From: WTGA01 sp965214055
GTDB taxonomy: Bacteria; Pseudomonadota; Gammaproteobacteria; Arenicellales; Poriferihabitantaceae
Assembly: GCA_965214055.1 (NCBI GenBank)
Contig: OZ243931.1
Coordinates: forward strand, 124,001-188,000
Reading direction: 5' to 3'
Length of the DNA: 64,000 nt
Shown piece by piece: positions 25,919 to 35,675 of this stretch. Under the pieces are notes generated by a model. The model ran no database searches and was not told the DNA's origin. It saw only the letters and a list, made by a program, of their open reading frames with translations. Within the stretch, counting starts at the first letter, position 1. The number at the start of each line of letters is the position of its first letter. The translations under genes were made by a program, and so were the position numbers.

Positions 25919-26750
25919 TATCCCAGTCGGACTCATGTTCCGGCCTGGCCAGATACAGCTGGGCATGGTAGGAACCCGTGGACTCACAGCCGTCGGGATC
26001 ATGCCCCCGGTCACTCACCAGACGGATGGCCCGTTCCTGTTCCGCCGGGTCCAGGAACCTCCGGTGAGGGAATGGAGGAACGGGCAATGACTCCACCACC
26101 ATTCCCGCGTTCTTCATCAGGGTCACCGATTCTCTGGACTCATTGCCACGAATGGGGGAGGTGATGATCCAGGGCAGGCGTTCAGCGGTCAGGTCCAGCA
26201 ATCGTTTCAGGGCATCCGGCAGCATATGGATCACGGAACCCACTTCGATGATCAAATCACACCGGCGGAGTCTTTTAACCAGCTCGTCCGAAGGGGTGTC
26301 CGACTGCAGGTCAATGGCGAAGGAAAAGTCAAAGATCCCGGTCTTCGCCCCATAGTCCAGCGCGTGGTGGGCAACATCAATGGCACAGATACTGGCGATA
26401 TTGCCGGTTTGCCGGTTTTGCAACAACCAGCCCCGGTCTCGTTCCATGACCTGAACCGGATTGGCCCGGGCAAATTCTTCCCCCTGATACCGATCGAGCA
26501 CCTGCTCCAGGGAGAGGTCATGCCGAAGGAGCAGGGAACCGATGCCGTAACCGGAAGCGAACTCCAGCACATGCAATGACGCTGTATTGCGCTGCCTGCA
26601 CAATTCCCTGGCCGCAATTTTGAATGCCTTCACGGCATAATGTGCATTTTGAAATCCGGCCGCATGCATTGCCTGATAATATTTCGTACAATCCGGAAGA
26701 TTGTAAATATCATCAAATCGGGTGACTAGCTTGGCATCATCATTCTTCAT
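25893..26750 (-). CDS. SAM-dependent methyltransferase-like protein
   Basis: A 285-residue protein with a Rossmann-type SAM-binding motif (VLEFASGYGIGS, about residues 62-73), followed by a segment with an acidic residue after strand 2 and a CDLIIEVGSVIHMLPDAL stretch resembling motif IV and the following helix of class I methyltransferases. I do not recognise a specific subfamily or substrate. The gene overlaps the convergent aldo/keto reductase by 26 bp, so the two transcripts are antisense at their ends. Confidence 0.65.
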   Translation of the reverse strand: MKNDDAKLVTRFDDIYNLPDCTKYYQAMHAAGFQNAHYAVKAFKIAARELCRQRNTASLHVLEFASGYGIGSLLLRHDLSLEQVLDRYQGEEFARANPVQVMERDRGWLLQNRQTGNIASICAIDVAHHALDYGAKTGIFDFSFAIDLQSDTPSDELVKRLRRCDLIIEVGSVIHMLPDALKRLLDLTAERLPWIITSPIRGNESRESVTLMKNAGMVVESLPVPPFPHRRFLDPAEQERAIRLVSDRGHDPDGCESTGSYHAQLYLARPEHESDWDINGDHWDQ

Positions 26751-27029
26751 TTTTCAATTCCACCAGGAATGTCCATGACAGCCGGGGCAATCCCCGGGCC
26801 CCGGGGCCTCTCCTTCATCATGGTGCAAAAATCATGTATCCGGTTATTTCGCTCTCTGGGAAACAGCTTATGACAAATCCGCGTGAAGTTACGAACAAAT
26901 ATTGCACTGGATACCCACCAGCCCTCGAATAAATCAACCACCTGACGGTATACTGTACGACTCGGTCTTAAATGGACCCCAGATCATATAGTATCGAACC
27001 GGATATACCCAAAAAATAAATCATAGAAA

Positions 27030-28064
27030 ATGTCAGCCATGGATAAAACCATCGACAAACGGGCTGTGATCGTACAGGGAGCCATTCTTGCCTGGGTTGC
27101 GGTCCTGATCTACGCATCGGCCAATTCCGTTGTGCTGTCAATCATTGCCATTGGTGCTGAACACCTGGTGGATGGCCGCAATGCCATCACATTCTGCAAC
27201 CTGTTGTTCCTTGGGAGCCTGATATCCCTGGTACCGATGATATTTTTCTTCCACAAGGAGTGGACCCGGGAGAACCTGAGAAGCCTGAGCCGGGGTGACT
27301 GGGTGGCAATGACCATCTCGGCGATATTGTCGTCTGCACTGACCCCCTCCCTTTTCTTCTTTGCCCTGGAATTCTCCAACGTCACCAATGTCGTGCTGAT
27401 TGGCCGACTTGAACCCCCACTCATGTTGCTGCTTTCGGTATTCGTGCTCAAGATTGCCTTTGACAAATGGGCTTTTGCCGGCGCACTTGTCGCTCTGATC
27501 GGCGCCATCATCATCATCACCCAGCGCGGCGGTGAAACCGGGTTTGAATTCGGGAAAGGAGAATTTGCCGCGCTGTTCGGCATTCTGTCCTTTATCACAT
27601 CCAATATCATTTCCAAAAAGAAACTGAATGAAGTCCCTTTCGGGGTGTTTGCGATTTACCGGACATCCCTGGGAACCATTATCTATTTTTTCTGGGCGCT
27701 CTATCTTTTTGGCCCCCATCACTTCCAGGATGTCTTTGCACCCATCGTACTCAAATGGACGCTGGTCTATGCCGCACTGGTGATCATTGGCGGCCAATTT
27801 GCCTGGAACCTGGCACTTAAAAAAGCGCGGTCCGGGGATATGACCATGGCGACATCGTTCACGCCGGTGGCTTCCATTACCATTGCGATGCTATTGCTTG
27901 GAGAAGACCCCGGAGACGGTCTTTATCTAGGCGGCACCATTATCATCGCCGGAATTTTAATCGGGCTGTGGGGCCGGAAACGAAAGGAGCGGGCGGAAAG
28001 GGAAAGACTGGCCCGGGAAAATGCCATGGAACACGAAACCGAATATCACTTCAAGGGCGCATAG
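27030..28064 (+). CDS. EamA/DMT-family transporter
   Basis: A 344-residue integral membrane protein with about ten hydrophobic segments arranged as two five-helix EamA repeats, the drug/metabolite transporter plan. The first repeat ends at about residue 160 (GALVALIGAIIIITQRGG) and the second at about 322 (GGTIIIAGILIGLWG). The C-terminus is a charged cytoplasmic tail (RKRKERAERERLAREN). It probably exports or imports small metabolites; the substrate is unknown. It is convergent with the glycosyltransferase gene of the minus-strand operon. Confidence 0.87.
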   Translation: MSAMDKTIDKRAVIVQGAILAWVAVLIYASANSVVLSIIAIGAEHLVDGRNAITFCNLLFLGSLISLVPMIFFFHKEWTRENLRSLSRGDWVAMTISAILSSALTPSLFFFALEFSNVTNVVLIGRLEPPLMLLLSVFVLKIAFDKWAFAGALVALIGAIIIITQRGGETGFEFGKGEFAALFGILSFITSNIISKKKLNEVPFGVFAIYRTSLGTIIYFFWALYLFGPHHFQDVFAPIVLKWTLVYAALVIIGGQFAWNLALKKARSGDMTMATSFTPVASITIAMLLLGEDPGDGLYLGGTIIIAGILIGLWGRKRKERAERERLARENAMEHETEYHFKGA

Positions 28065-28093
28065 CGATCCCGGGGACACACCCGAAATCGAAT

Positions 28094-29398
28094 CTAGAGC
28101 GTTACGAGCGGTGGGGAGATGTCCTTATGGTCGTACGCCTGGAAGGCTTCCACGGCTTCGGGGTTGAACTGTCCTCTCCAGGCCCGATGGTGGTCCCGGT
28201 TTCCGGTAATCCGCTCCGCGGCATAGTGGCTTTCCATGCACAGAGCATCCTGTGTCAGCCGGATCATTTCGAGTTCCCGACTCACATCAACCCGGACATC
28301 CGGCCGAAATTCCGGAACGACCTGGCCATTTTGCCGAACCGGCATCATCAGTAACGTGGCGTTTTCATTTCTTTGGCCATATCCCCTCTGAATCTGCAGG
28401 GCGGCACGAACCAGAGGATCGTCGGAATCCGCCACATGATGGAAATAACTGGTGATAATGGTGGTTTTCTGGCTACCGGGGAGCAAACTGAACCGGTTTA
28501 CCCGAGACAGCGGCAACATGGAAAATGTCGGAAATGAATTCAGGGTGGCCTGCAGCAGCTCAACCCCATCCCCGGTGCACTGCTGGAGGTAGGCGGTCAC
28601 TCGCCCGCCACATTTAAGTTTCTTGATCACGGCACCCATGCAGAATGTCACGATGTCCTGTGCGGAGTCGGTCACCACAACAATACTGTCCTGGGCGGCC
28701 TGTTCGTGCCGTTCGATGAGAAACCGGAGCAGGGTTTCCGCCATTTTGTTGTAGTGCTGGAGATTCCGGGGATGGTGGGAAATTTCACCGATATCCACTT
28801 CCACCGTATTCCAGCCTGCACTGTTCATGCGCAGCATCACATCGAGGTCCGCGCCGTACCCGCTTGTGAGTTCACCCACCGCGATACAGGAACGGTTAAA
28901 GAGAAATATCCCGGAATTCACTGCGCTGATATGGGATAGCCGGGGAAACATGATGGCAATGGCGGGTCTCACCATCAACCGGGTCATTGGCATGTTGTCG
29001 ATGGCGTCGTGCCACAGTCCCTTGACCAGCCCGACATCCGGCCTGACCCCACTTCTGAGTCTTTGAACCAGAGAGAGGCTGAGCGTGGTCAGGTCGGCAT
29101 CCAGCTTGATGATCCAGTCATTTCTTGCCGCCTGATAACCCGTGTTCAGTGCACGTCCCTGCCCGGGGCGGTCCTCGTCCACCACCCGCGCGCCGGCCGA
29201 AGCGGCAACCCGGGCGGTATCGTCCGTGGACCCATTGTTCACCACCAGCACCTCGTCGACCCAGGGGTAGCGCAGGGCCTTTTCGACGACACCACGAATG
29301 GTTTCCTGCTCATTGAGAGCTGGGATGACTACGGATATTGTGTCAGGTTGTGCCAAAGTAATGCCTTGTGTTGTCAGGGTTGTTATCGGATTGTTCAC
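28094..29398 (-). CDS. family 2 glycosyltransferase fused to a degenerate PIG-L-like domain
   Basis: The N-terminal half is a GT-A family 2 glycosyltransferase: SVVIPALNEQETIRGVV, VNNGSTDDTA and a metal-binding DAD in IIKLDADLTT. The C-terminal half (from about 240 residues on) follows the PIG-L/LmbE deacetylase pattern: an opening strand and helix (SIVVVTDSAQDIVTFCMGAV) and a C-terminal ALCMESHYAAE...RAWRGQF..EAVEAFQAY. The HPDDE metal motif is replaced by DSAQDI, so hydrolysis is unlikely. GTG 29398 is chosen over ATG 29488 because an AAGAAGG site lies 5 nt before it. It is the last gene of a seven-gene operon after the sulfotransferase. Confidence 0.75.
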   Translation of the reverse strand: MNNPITTLTTQGITLAQPDTISVVIPALNEQETIRGVVEKALRYPWVDEVLVVNNGSTDDTARVAASAGARVVDEDRPGQGRALNTGYQAARNDWIIKLDADLTTLSLSLVQRLRSGVRPDVGLVKGLWHDAIDNMPMTRLMVRPAIAIMFPRLSHISAVNSGIFLFNRSCIAVGELTSGYGADLDVMLRMNSAGWNTVEVDIGEISHHPRNLQHYNKMAETLLRFLIERHEQAAQDSIVVVTDSAQDIVTFCMGAVIKKLKCGGRVTAYLQQCTGDGVELLQATLNSFPTFSMLPLSRVNRFSLLPGSQKTTIITSYFHHVADSDDPLVRAALQIQRGYGQRNENATLLMMPVRQNGQVVPEFRPDVRVDVSRELEMIRLTQDALCMESHYAAERITGNRDHHRAWRGQFNPEAVEAFQAYDHKDISPPLVTL

Positions 29399-29509
29399 GG
29401 GGACCTTCTTCCCCCTGGTCTCCCCGGTCCATCGCGGATCGGGCCATCCACCCGGGAATGTCCGGCCCGGGCAGTTTGCCCGGTTCAAAAATGAATTTCC
29501 ACCGACCCA

Positions 29510-30268
29510 TCAGTTCGTGAAGTCCGACCTTGGATAATCGAATGCCTCGAAATCCTGTTTGTACAGATTGTACACCATGGATTCGGTCTCTTTCGTATAG
29601 AACTGGTGCAGTCGCGACCGGGCATTGGTTGCATGCCGATTCTCCCGGCCCCAATACCGTCGATACTGCGGATTGATTTTCTCCAGAATGCTCCCCAGGT
29701 CCTCGTCCAGGTTTTCACACCGCCCGATAAAATCATACTGCACCTGTTCCTGAAAGGTCTGGTAATACTGCACCCGCCAGTGCGGATTCATTTCAGACAC
29801 GGATTGCCGGGAAATCGCGTCAACGAATTCTCCAAACGACACCTCCCTCTGCAGATTTTCGCCGTCGCCATGCAGCACGGCCAGAACTTCTGCTTTCGCC
29901 GGCATATTGTTGACGATCTTGTCCAGGTACGCGGATAGCACCCGGGCATACGGATTTCTCACGAAACAAAAACAGGTCACCCCCTTTTGCCGGATAAACT
30001 CGCTGAATCTTCCAACCTGGGCAGGACGAAGCAGGGGAGAAAAAACACGGGTGTGCATATCCACCAGGCTGTCGGCACGGTAGTGAGGGTCATCCAGCTC
30101 CATTCGCTGGAGAATCAACTTGATGGTGGAACAGGCTACTTTGGCGTTTTCAACATAGATATACCGGTACCGAAGTGAAATATTGATCGCATAGTCAAAT
30201 TCTTCCGCACCAATATAACGGGTATAGCCGGAAATATCCGATTTGAATTTTTCCCAGCGATCGGTCAT
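29510..30268 (-). CDS. sulfotransferase (sulfotransferase family 2 type)
   Basis: About 252 residues. The PAPS-binding elements are visible: the 5'-phosphosulfate loop in YVENAKVACSTIKLI with its Lys, and the 3'-phosphate site in FVRNPYARVLSAYLDK. This pattern matches the carbohydrate sulfotransferase family (HNK-1/chondroitin type), which adds sulfate to sugars. ATG 30268 overlaps the stop of the upstream ABC ATPase gene as ATGA, implying translational coupling; an upstream GTG at 30277 is also possible. With a glycosyltransferase next door, a sulfated glycan or glycoconjugate is the natural inference, but the acceptor is unknown. Confidence 0.82.
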   Translation of the reverse strand: MTDRWEKFKSDISGYTRYIGAEEFDYAINISLRYRYIYVENAKVACSTIKLILQRMELDDPHYRADSLVDMHTRVFSPLLRPAQVGRFSEFIRQKGVTCFCFVRNPYARVLSAYLDKIVNNMPAKAEVLAVLHGDGENLQREVSFGEFVDAISRQSVSEMNPHWRVQYYQTFQEQVQYDFIGRCENLDEDLGSILEKINPQYRRYWGRENRHATNARSRLHQFYTKETESMVYNLYKQDFEAFDYPRSDFTN

Positions 30269-32286
30269 CCGCTGCACGGGGTAGAGGGGGAGATGTGGCA
30301 GTAAATACGGTGGCCATTTTCCATCTCCTGTACAGGGGGTTTTTCCTGATCACAGATCTTTCCCAGCCTGTGCTGGCATCGGCGTTGAAAGGGGCAGCCC
30401 TGCCGGGGCGGAGCACTTTCAACCGTGTCACGGATGGTGACATGGGGCGGGCGATCCGGGTCCGGTTCGAGGACGGCATCCATCAATGCCTCGGTGTACG
30501 GATGAAACGGTGGTTCAAACACCGACTCCACGGGACCCATTTCACAGATACGCCCCTGGTACAGCACAAAGACCCGGTCCGCAACCCCCCGGACCGTGGC
30601 CAGGTCATGGGAAACAAACAGGTAGGCCACCCCCATTTCCTTTTGCAGGGTCGACAGCAGGTTCAGCACCGCGGCCTGAACCGACACATCCAGCGCGGAA
30701 GTGACTTCATCGCACAATGCCAGCTTTGGCTCAGCGGCAAACGCCCTGGCAATCCCCACCCGCTGCTTTTCGCCTCCCGACAGCTGCCCCGGTGTCCGGT
30801 CCAGATAGTGTTCGGTAAGCCGAACACTTTTGAGCAATTGTGTCGCACGCTCCCTGGCGGACTCCCGGTCCATCCGAAAATACAGTTCCAGAGGGGCCGA
30901 AATGATCTCGGCAATGGTTTTTCGGGGATTCAGGGAAGAATCGGGATTCTGGAAAACCAGTTGTATATCCTTTTTGCAGGCCAGTGAACGGGTATCCACC
31001 CGACCATCCAGTGGCTTGCTGTCTTCCAGGCGGATGTCCCCCCGGCAGGGGGGTTGCAATCCGACAATGGCCCGCAGGATCGTTGACTTGCCGCTTCCGG
31101 ATTCCCCCACCACCCCAATGGTTTCACCGCGATTGAGGGTAAAGCTGACCCCGTCGACCGTCAGCACCCGGGCGGCATCCTCCTTTCCGGTGAGCCGGCT
31201 GAACAGGCTCTTTTTGTGGTAGGTAATGGCCACATCATTGACTTCCAGCAATGGAGATTCCGCTTCCCCGCTGTGCTCCCGGGTGGAGGGCCGGGTCAGG
31301 TTGTCATGGTTTTCCAGCTCTTCCCGCCTGAAATGACAGCGAACGCGATATCTTTCCCCACGCCCATCCAGGGCCGGCATGCTGTCGGTACAGATGTCCC
31401 GGGCGAAGAGACAGCGTGGTGCAAAGGCGCAGCTTTCCCTGGCGCCTGTCAAAGGCGGGGGATACCCGGGCAATATCTCGGGAACCTGGGCCCCGTCAAT
31501 CCGGGGGATGGAGGCCAGCAGGCCCCGGGTATAGGGATGCTCCGGAGATTTCAGTATTTGGGTGCTGGATCCGATTTCCACCAGCTCGCCGGAATACAGC
31601 ACGGCAATGCGGTCACTCACCCGGGCCACGGCCCCCAGGTCGTGACTGACAAAAATCATGGCCACCTGCCGGGATTTCGCCAGCTCCCGGAGCAATTCCA
31701 GGATGTGTACCTGGGTGGTGACATCCAGCCCGGTGGTGGGTTCATCCAGCAACAGGACCCTGGGCTCCCCGGCCAACGCCATCGCCACCGCACATCGCTG
31801 CTGCTGTCCGCCGGACAGGGCGTGGGGATATCGCTGCGCAATGACCCCCGGCTGGGGCATGCGAACCTGCTCAAGCAGTTCCACCGCCTTTTGTTTCCGT
31901 TCCCGGGGCGGCAGACCGGTATGCAGCATCAGGGCCTCGTCAATTTGCTGGCCAATGGTCATGGTTGGTGTCAGCGACTGGCCTGCGTTTTGTGGAATAA
32001 GGCAGATTTCCCCTCCACGCAACCCCTGCAGCGTGCCGGCATCGATGTCAAACATGGAATGCTCCCCGAAGTAAACGTCCCCTCCCAGTTTCACCAGTCC
32101 TTCTGACAGGTAGCCCATCATGGTCAGTGCCAGGGTGCTTTTCCCGGACCCGGACTCCCCCACGAGGCCCAGAGTTTCTCCGGGCAGGATCCGGAATGAG
32201 ATGTCCCGCAGAATCGGCAGTGGTTCGCATCCGGGCATGGCGACCCCTGCGGACAGGTTTTCCATCCTGATGATCGGTTCCATCAT
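30265..32286 (-). CDS. peptide-type ABC transporter, double ATPase (DppD-DppF fusion)
   Basis: About 674 residues holding two complete ABC domains. The first has GLVGESGSGKST, LSGGQQQR and LLLDEPTTGLD, then the oligopeptide-family C-terminal extension with its Cys pattern (CAFAPRCLFARDIC). The second has GVVGESGSGKST, LSGGEKQR and LALCDEVTSALD, with a similar Cys-containing tail. It should energise the two permeases encoded just upstream, importing a peptide, opine or other small compound. Start is the first of two consecutive ATGs (32286, 32283), just after the permease stop. Confidence 0.93.
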   Translation of the reverse strand: MMEPIIRMENLSAGVAMPGCEPLPILRDISFRILPGETLGLVGESGSGKSTLALTMMGYLSEGLVKLGGDVYFGEHSMFDIDAGTLQGLRGGEICLIPQNAGQSLTPTMTIGQQIDEALMLHTGLPPRERKQKAVELLEQVRMPQPGVIAQRYPHALSGGQQQRCAVAMALAGEPRVLLLDEPTTGLDVTTQVHILELLRELAKSRQVAMIFVSHDLGAVARVSDRIAVLYSGELVEIGSSTQILKSPEHPYTRGLLASIPRIDGAQVPEILPGYPPPLTGARESCAFAPRCLFARDICTDSMPALDGRGERYRVRCHFRREELENHDNLTRPSTREHSGEAESPLLEVNDVAITYHKKSLFSRLTGKEDAARVLTVDGVSFTLNRGETIGVVGESGSGKSTILRAIVGLQPPCRGDIRLEDSKPLDGRVDTRSLACKKDIQLVFQNPDSSLNPRKTIAEIISAPLELYFRMDRESARERATQLLKSVRLTEHYLDRTPGQLSGGEKQRVGIARAFAAEPKLALCDEVTSALDVSVQAAVLNLLSTLQKEMGVAYLFVSHDLATVRGVADRVFVLYQGRICEMGPVESVFEPPFHPYTEALMDAVLEPDPDRPPHVTIRDTVESAPPRQGCPFQRRCQHRLGKICDQEKPPVQEMENGHRIYCHISPSTPCSG

Positions 32287-32287
32287 T

Positions 32288-33202
32288 CTACCCCGGCGCC
32301 TGGTTTTCCCGGTCAACGTGCAGCGCCTTGCCCAGGGCGTCGGCAAACAGGTTGATGCCGATGATCAGGGTAGACAGGAACAGGGCCGGCCAGAATCCGG
32401 CCCAGGGGGCAACGGTCAGGAATTCCCGGGAATCAGAAATCATCAATCCCCAGTCCGGGGTCGGTGGAGACGCTCCGAATCCCAGAAAGCTCAGGGAGCT
32501 GAATGCGAGCATCATCCAGGACCAACGCATGGCCCATTCCACGAGCAGGATGTCCTGCAGATTGGGAAGCATTTCACGAAAGATAATGAACCGGGACGGA
32601 TGGCCCCGCACCCGGGCCGCGGTAATAAAATCCCTGGCTGCAACACTTTGCGCGGCACCCCGCCCTATCCGCACCACGGAAATACCATTGAAAAAGGACA
32701 GCGTGGGAATCAGTGCAAAAACCCCTCCCCCGGTAAAACTCACGATCAACAACAGGAACAGCAACCCCGGAATGGCCAGGAAGGCATCCACGAGCCGCAT
32801 GCAGACTTCATCAATTCTGCCGCCAACCAGGCCCAGGGAGACTCCCACTGCCCCGCCCCAGAGCGCGGCGATCAATGAGGAAACCAGGGTGATCAGGATG
32901 GAGATCTGTCCCCCCAGGATCGTCCGGCTCAGAACATCCCGCCCCAGGCTGTCCGTTCCCATCCAGTGCGCCATGGAGGGGGCCTCAAGGATGCGGTCAA
33001 CATTCTGCTGGGTCACGTCGTAGGGGGCAATGACCGGCGCAATCACCACCAGCAGCAGGTGAAAGGTCACCAGGACCACTCCGGCCATGCCGGAGGGCCG
33101 GGACAGGATGGTTTGCATCACCCTTTTGATGCCCTGGAATCTGCCCGGGCCGGGGGAAACGGCCTGTGCATTGACCGGGCTGATATTCATAGCCGCTGTC
33201 AT
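32288..33202 (-). CDS. peptide-type ABC transporter permease (DppC-like)
   Basis: A 304-residue inner-membrane permease of the DppC/OppC class. It has an N-terminal cytoplasmic leader (about 30 residues), a first membrane helix, the GTDSLGRDVLSRTI signature of this class, and the EAA loop (DFITAARVRGHPSRFIIFREMLPN) that docks the ATPase. Its start overlaps the stop of the DppB-like gene as ATGA. Confidence 0.92.
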   Translation of the reverse strand: MTAAMNISPVNAQAVSPGPGRFQGIKRVMQTILSRPSGMAGVVLVTFHLLLVVIAPVIAPYDVTQQNVDRILEAPSMAHWMGTDSLGRDVLSRTILGGQISILITLVSSLIAALWGGAVGVSLGLVGGRIDEVCMRLVDAFLAIPGLLFLLLIVSFTGGGVFALIPTLSFFNGISVVRIGRGAAQSVAARDFITAARVRGHPSRFIIFREMLPNLQDILLVEWAMRWSWMMLAFSSLSFLGFGASPPTPDWGLMISDSREFLTVAPWAGFWPALFLSTLIIGINLFADALGKALHVDRENQAPG

Positions 33203-34161
33203 CCGCCCTCCCCCGAAACCTGGGACCTGAGTTTAGGATTGAGCAGAATAACCAGCAAATCCGCGATCAGGTTGACGGCAATATAGATCAGGGCAAACAT
33301 CAGCGCGATGGCCTGGACCAACGGCAGGTCGCGGTCAAAAATGCTTTGTATGATCAGCGTGCCAAGACCCGGATAGTTGAACACCTTTTCAATGACCACC
33401 ACACCACTCAATAACCACGCAATGGTCAGGGCGACGATATTGATCGTTGGAAGCAATGCGCTGGGGAGCATGTGCCGGAATATCACCCGGCGAAACGAAA
33501 CCCCTTTCAACGTCGCCATTTTCACATACTCGCTGTGCATCGCATCGATGACGCTGGCCCGGGTAATCCGCAGGATGTGCGCCGTCATGACAAAAGCCAG
33601 GGTAATCACCGGCAGCACGATGTTCGGCAGGATTTCCCGGATACTGGCATTGGTGGGCAGTATGGTCACGGCTGGAAACCATTGGAAACTGATGGCAAAG
33701 ACAAAAATCAGCAATGTCGCAATGACGAATTCGGGAATGGTCATGGCCAGCAGCGACACCCCGGAAATCACAAAATCCGGGATCTTGTCCCGGTACACCC
33801 CGGCAAAGACCCCCAGTACAATGGCAAGAGGAATCCCAATGAGGGCCGCCGCAGCTCCCAGAATGACGGTGTTGCGAAATCGGGGTCCCACAATATCCTC
33901 GATGGGCTTTTTCCTCTTCAACGAGTTGCCGAGATCCCCACCGGCGAGGTCCCTAGCCCAGTGAAGGAATCGTTTCGCTGCAGGCTGGTCCAGGTTAAGG
34001 GAAGCGCGACAATTGTCCAGGCGTTCTCCCTGGGCAAGCCGGCCCAGGTAGGCCGTACAGGCATCCCCGGGCAGCGCTTCCGCCACCGCAAAGACCACCA
34101 CCGCCACAAAGACCAGGGTAAACAGGGCTGAAACAAGCCTGCGCAGGAGGATTTTCAGCAT
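33199..34161 (-). CDS. peptide-type ABC transporter permease (DppB-like)
   Basis: A 320-residue inner-membrane permease of the DppB/OppB class, beginning with a membrane helix (LLRRLVSALFTLVFVAVVVF). It carries the large periplasmic loop of that class and the EAA loop YVKMATLKGVSFRRVIFRHMLP. It is tightly packed between the binding-protein gene (2 bp upstream) and the DppC-like gene (4-bp overlap), with which it should form the channel. Confidence 0.92.
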   Translation of the reverse strand: MLKILLRRLVSALFTLVFVAVVVFAVAEALPGDACTAYLGRLAQGERLDNCRASLNLDQPAAKRFLHWARDLAGGDLGNSLKRKKPIEDIVGPRFRNTVILGAAAALIGIPLAIVLGVFAGVYRDKIPDFVISGVSLLAMTIPEFVIATLLIFVFAISFQWFPAVTILPTNASIREILPNIVLPVITLAFVMTAHILRITRASVIDAMHSEYVKMATLKGVSFRRVIFRHMLPSALLPTINIVALTIAWLLSGVVVIEKVFNYPGLGTLIIQSIFDRDLPLVQAIALMFALIYIAVNLIADLLVILLNPKLRSQVSGEGG

Positions 34162-34163
34162 GT

Positions 34164-35675
34164 CTACTCCCCGCCTTCTGCTTTGCTTTCTGTTTTACCC
34201 AGGTGCTGCCACTGCACAAACAATTCCGTTTCCGGGGGCAGGTTTCTCAACTTCGAACTGAACACGCGGTTGACATTGAGATGAAAGGGAATGATGGCCC
34301 CCCCATCGTCATACAGCAGTTGCTGGGTACCGACATACAACTGACGCCGTCTTTCCTCATTGACCTCCTTCCTGGCCAGGTCAAGTTCCTGGTCAAACTG
34401 CGGGTTTTGCCAATAGGTTTCGTTCCAGGCGGCGCCGGAACGGAACGCTTCATTCAGAATCTGGTCGGCTGGCCGCTGGTTCCAGCGTGTCGTCACGAAA
34501 GACTCCTGCATCCAGGTATCGGTCCAGTAGCCGTCTGCCGGAACCTGGTGGATATTCACCCGGATGCCCGCCTGGGCTGCCTGGTTCTGGTACACCTCCG
34601 CCATGCTGACAAATGACTTGTCCACGGACGAAGTGTACAGGTCTACATCAATTCCATCCGGATATCCGGCCTTCGACAACAGGGCTTTCGCCTGCGCGAT
34701 ATCCTGGGGGCAGTCCCGCTGTGCATGGTATTTGTCCCCGGCCCAGACCGGCGTATCACACGACGGTTCACCCCCCCCTTCTCCCAGCACCAGGCGGACC
34801 ATATCCTCCCTGTCCACCACCATCCGCATTGCCCTGCGCACATTCTGGTTATCAAATGGAGCCGTATCCGTGCGCATGACCATGCCGGGCCAATGCCCCG
34901 TCCTGATGGTCTGTACAATATACCCGGGATGGTTTTCAAACAGTTTCAACTGCCGCCGGTTAATGGACGGCAGGTAATCAATCTGGCCCGCCAGCATGGC
35001 CTGAATCTGGGCAACCTGGTCAGGAATGGCGACAATTTCCACCCGTTCAACCCCGGGAGGCCCTTCCCAGTAATCCGGATTGGCTTCCAGTACGGTGATC
35101 CCTTCCGGATCATTTTCCACCAGCCTGAAGGGGCCGGTTCCATCCCCGGTCTGCTCAATGGAGTCCGCGCTTCCCTCGGGAATGATTCCACATCGCTGGT
35201 CGAGCAGCAATAAAGGCAAATCCGCATGCGCGGATTTCAAATGGATCCGGACCGTAAGACGGTCCACGACCTCGATGCGGTCCATGATTTTCAGGGTGGA
35301 GCGTACCGGAGAACCTCTTTTCGGATCCAGGGCGTGGTACAGCGAATAGACCACATCCTCCGCACCGAGCAGCTTTCCGCTGTGAAACCGGACCCCGTCC
35401 CTCAAATGGAAGGTCCAGATTCTCGCGTCCCCGGAAACACTCCAGGAAGTTGCCAGATCCGGGCCTGCACTGCCGTCATCCTCCTGGCGCACGAGCCGGT
35501 TGTACATCGTCTGGGTGGTAAAGAAGAAACGGGTGGGGGAATAGGGGTCCAGGGATTCAGCCCCCCCGAATCCGGCATCATACGCCAGGCGCAATGTTGC
35601 GCCCTGTGCCGGGCCGGTACAAACGAACAGAAAAGCCAGGCAGACCATGAACCACCCTGTGAATCCTGATCTCAT
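34164..35675 (-). CDS. extracellular solute-binding protein, family 5
   Basis: A 503-residue periplasmic binding protein of the SBP_bac_5 (peptide/nickel/opine) family. It has a cleavable Sec signal (WFMVCLAFLFVCTGPAQGA) without a lipobox Cys. Family features are LRLAYDAGFGGAESLDPYS, DLATSWSVSGDARIWTFHLR, GVRFHSGKLLGAEDVVYS and a GTGPF segment. It captures the substrate for the importer encoded next to it. The ligand may be a peptide, but this family also binds opines, sugars and siderophore-like molecules. Its start overlaps the FkbM gene stop by 4 bp. Confidence 0.92.
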   Translation of the reverse strand: MRSGFTGWFMVCLAFLFVCTGPAQGATLRLAYDAGFGGAESLDPYSPTRFFFTTQTMYNRLVRQEDDGSAGPDLATSWSVSGDARIWTFHLRDGVRFHSGKLLGAEDVVYSLYHALDPKRGSPVRSTLKIMDRIEVVDRLTVRIHLKSAHADLPLLLLDQRCGIIPEGSADSIEQTGDGTGPFRLVENDPEGITVLEANPDYWEGPPGVERVEIVAIPDQVAQIQAMLAGQIDYLPSINRRQLKLFENHPGYIVQTIRTGHWPGMVMRTDTAPFDNQNVRRAMRMVVDREDMVRLVLGEGGGEPSCDTPVWAGDKYHAQRDCPQDIAQAKALLSKAGYPDGIDVDLYTSSVDKSFVSMAEVYQNQAAQAGIRVNIHQVPADGYWTDTWMQESFVTTRWNQRPADQILNEAFRSGAAWNETYWQNPQFDQELDLARKEVNEERRRQLYVGTQQLLYDDGGAIIPFHLNVNRVFSSKLRNLPPETELFVQWQHLGKTESKAEGGE

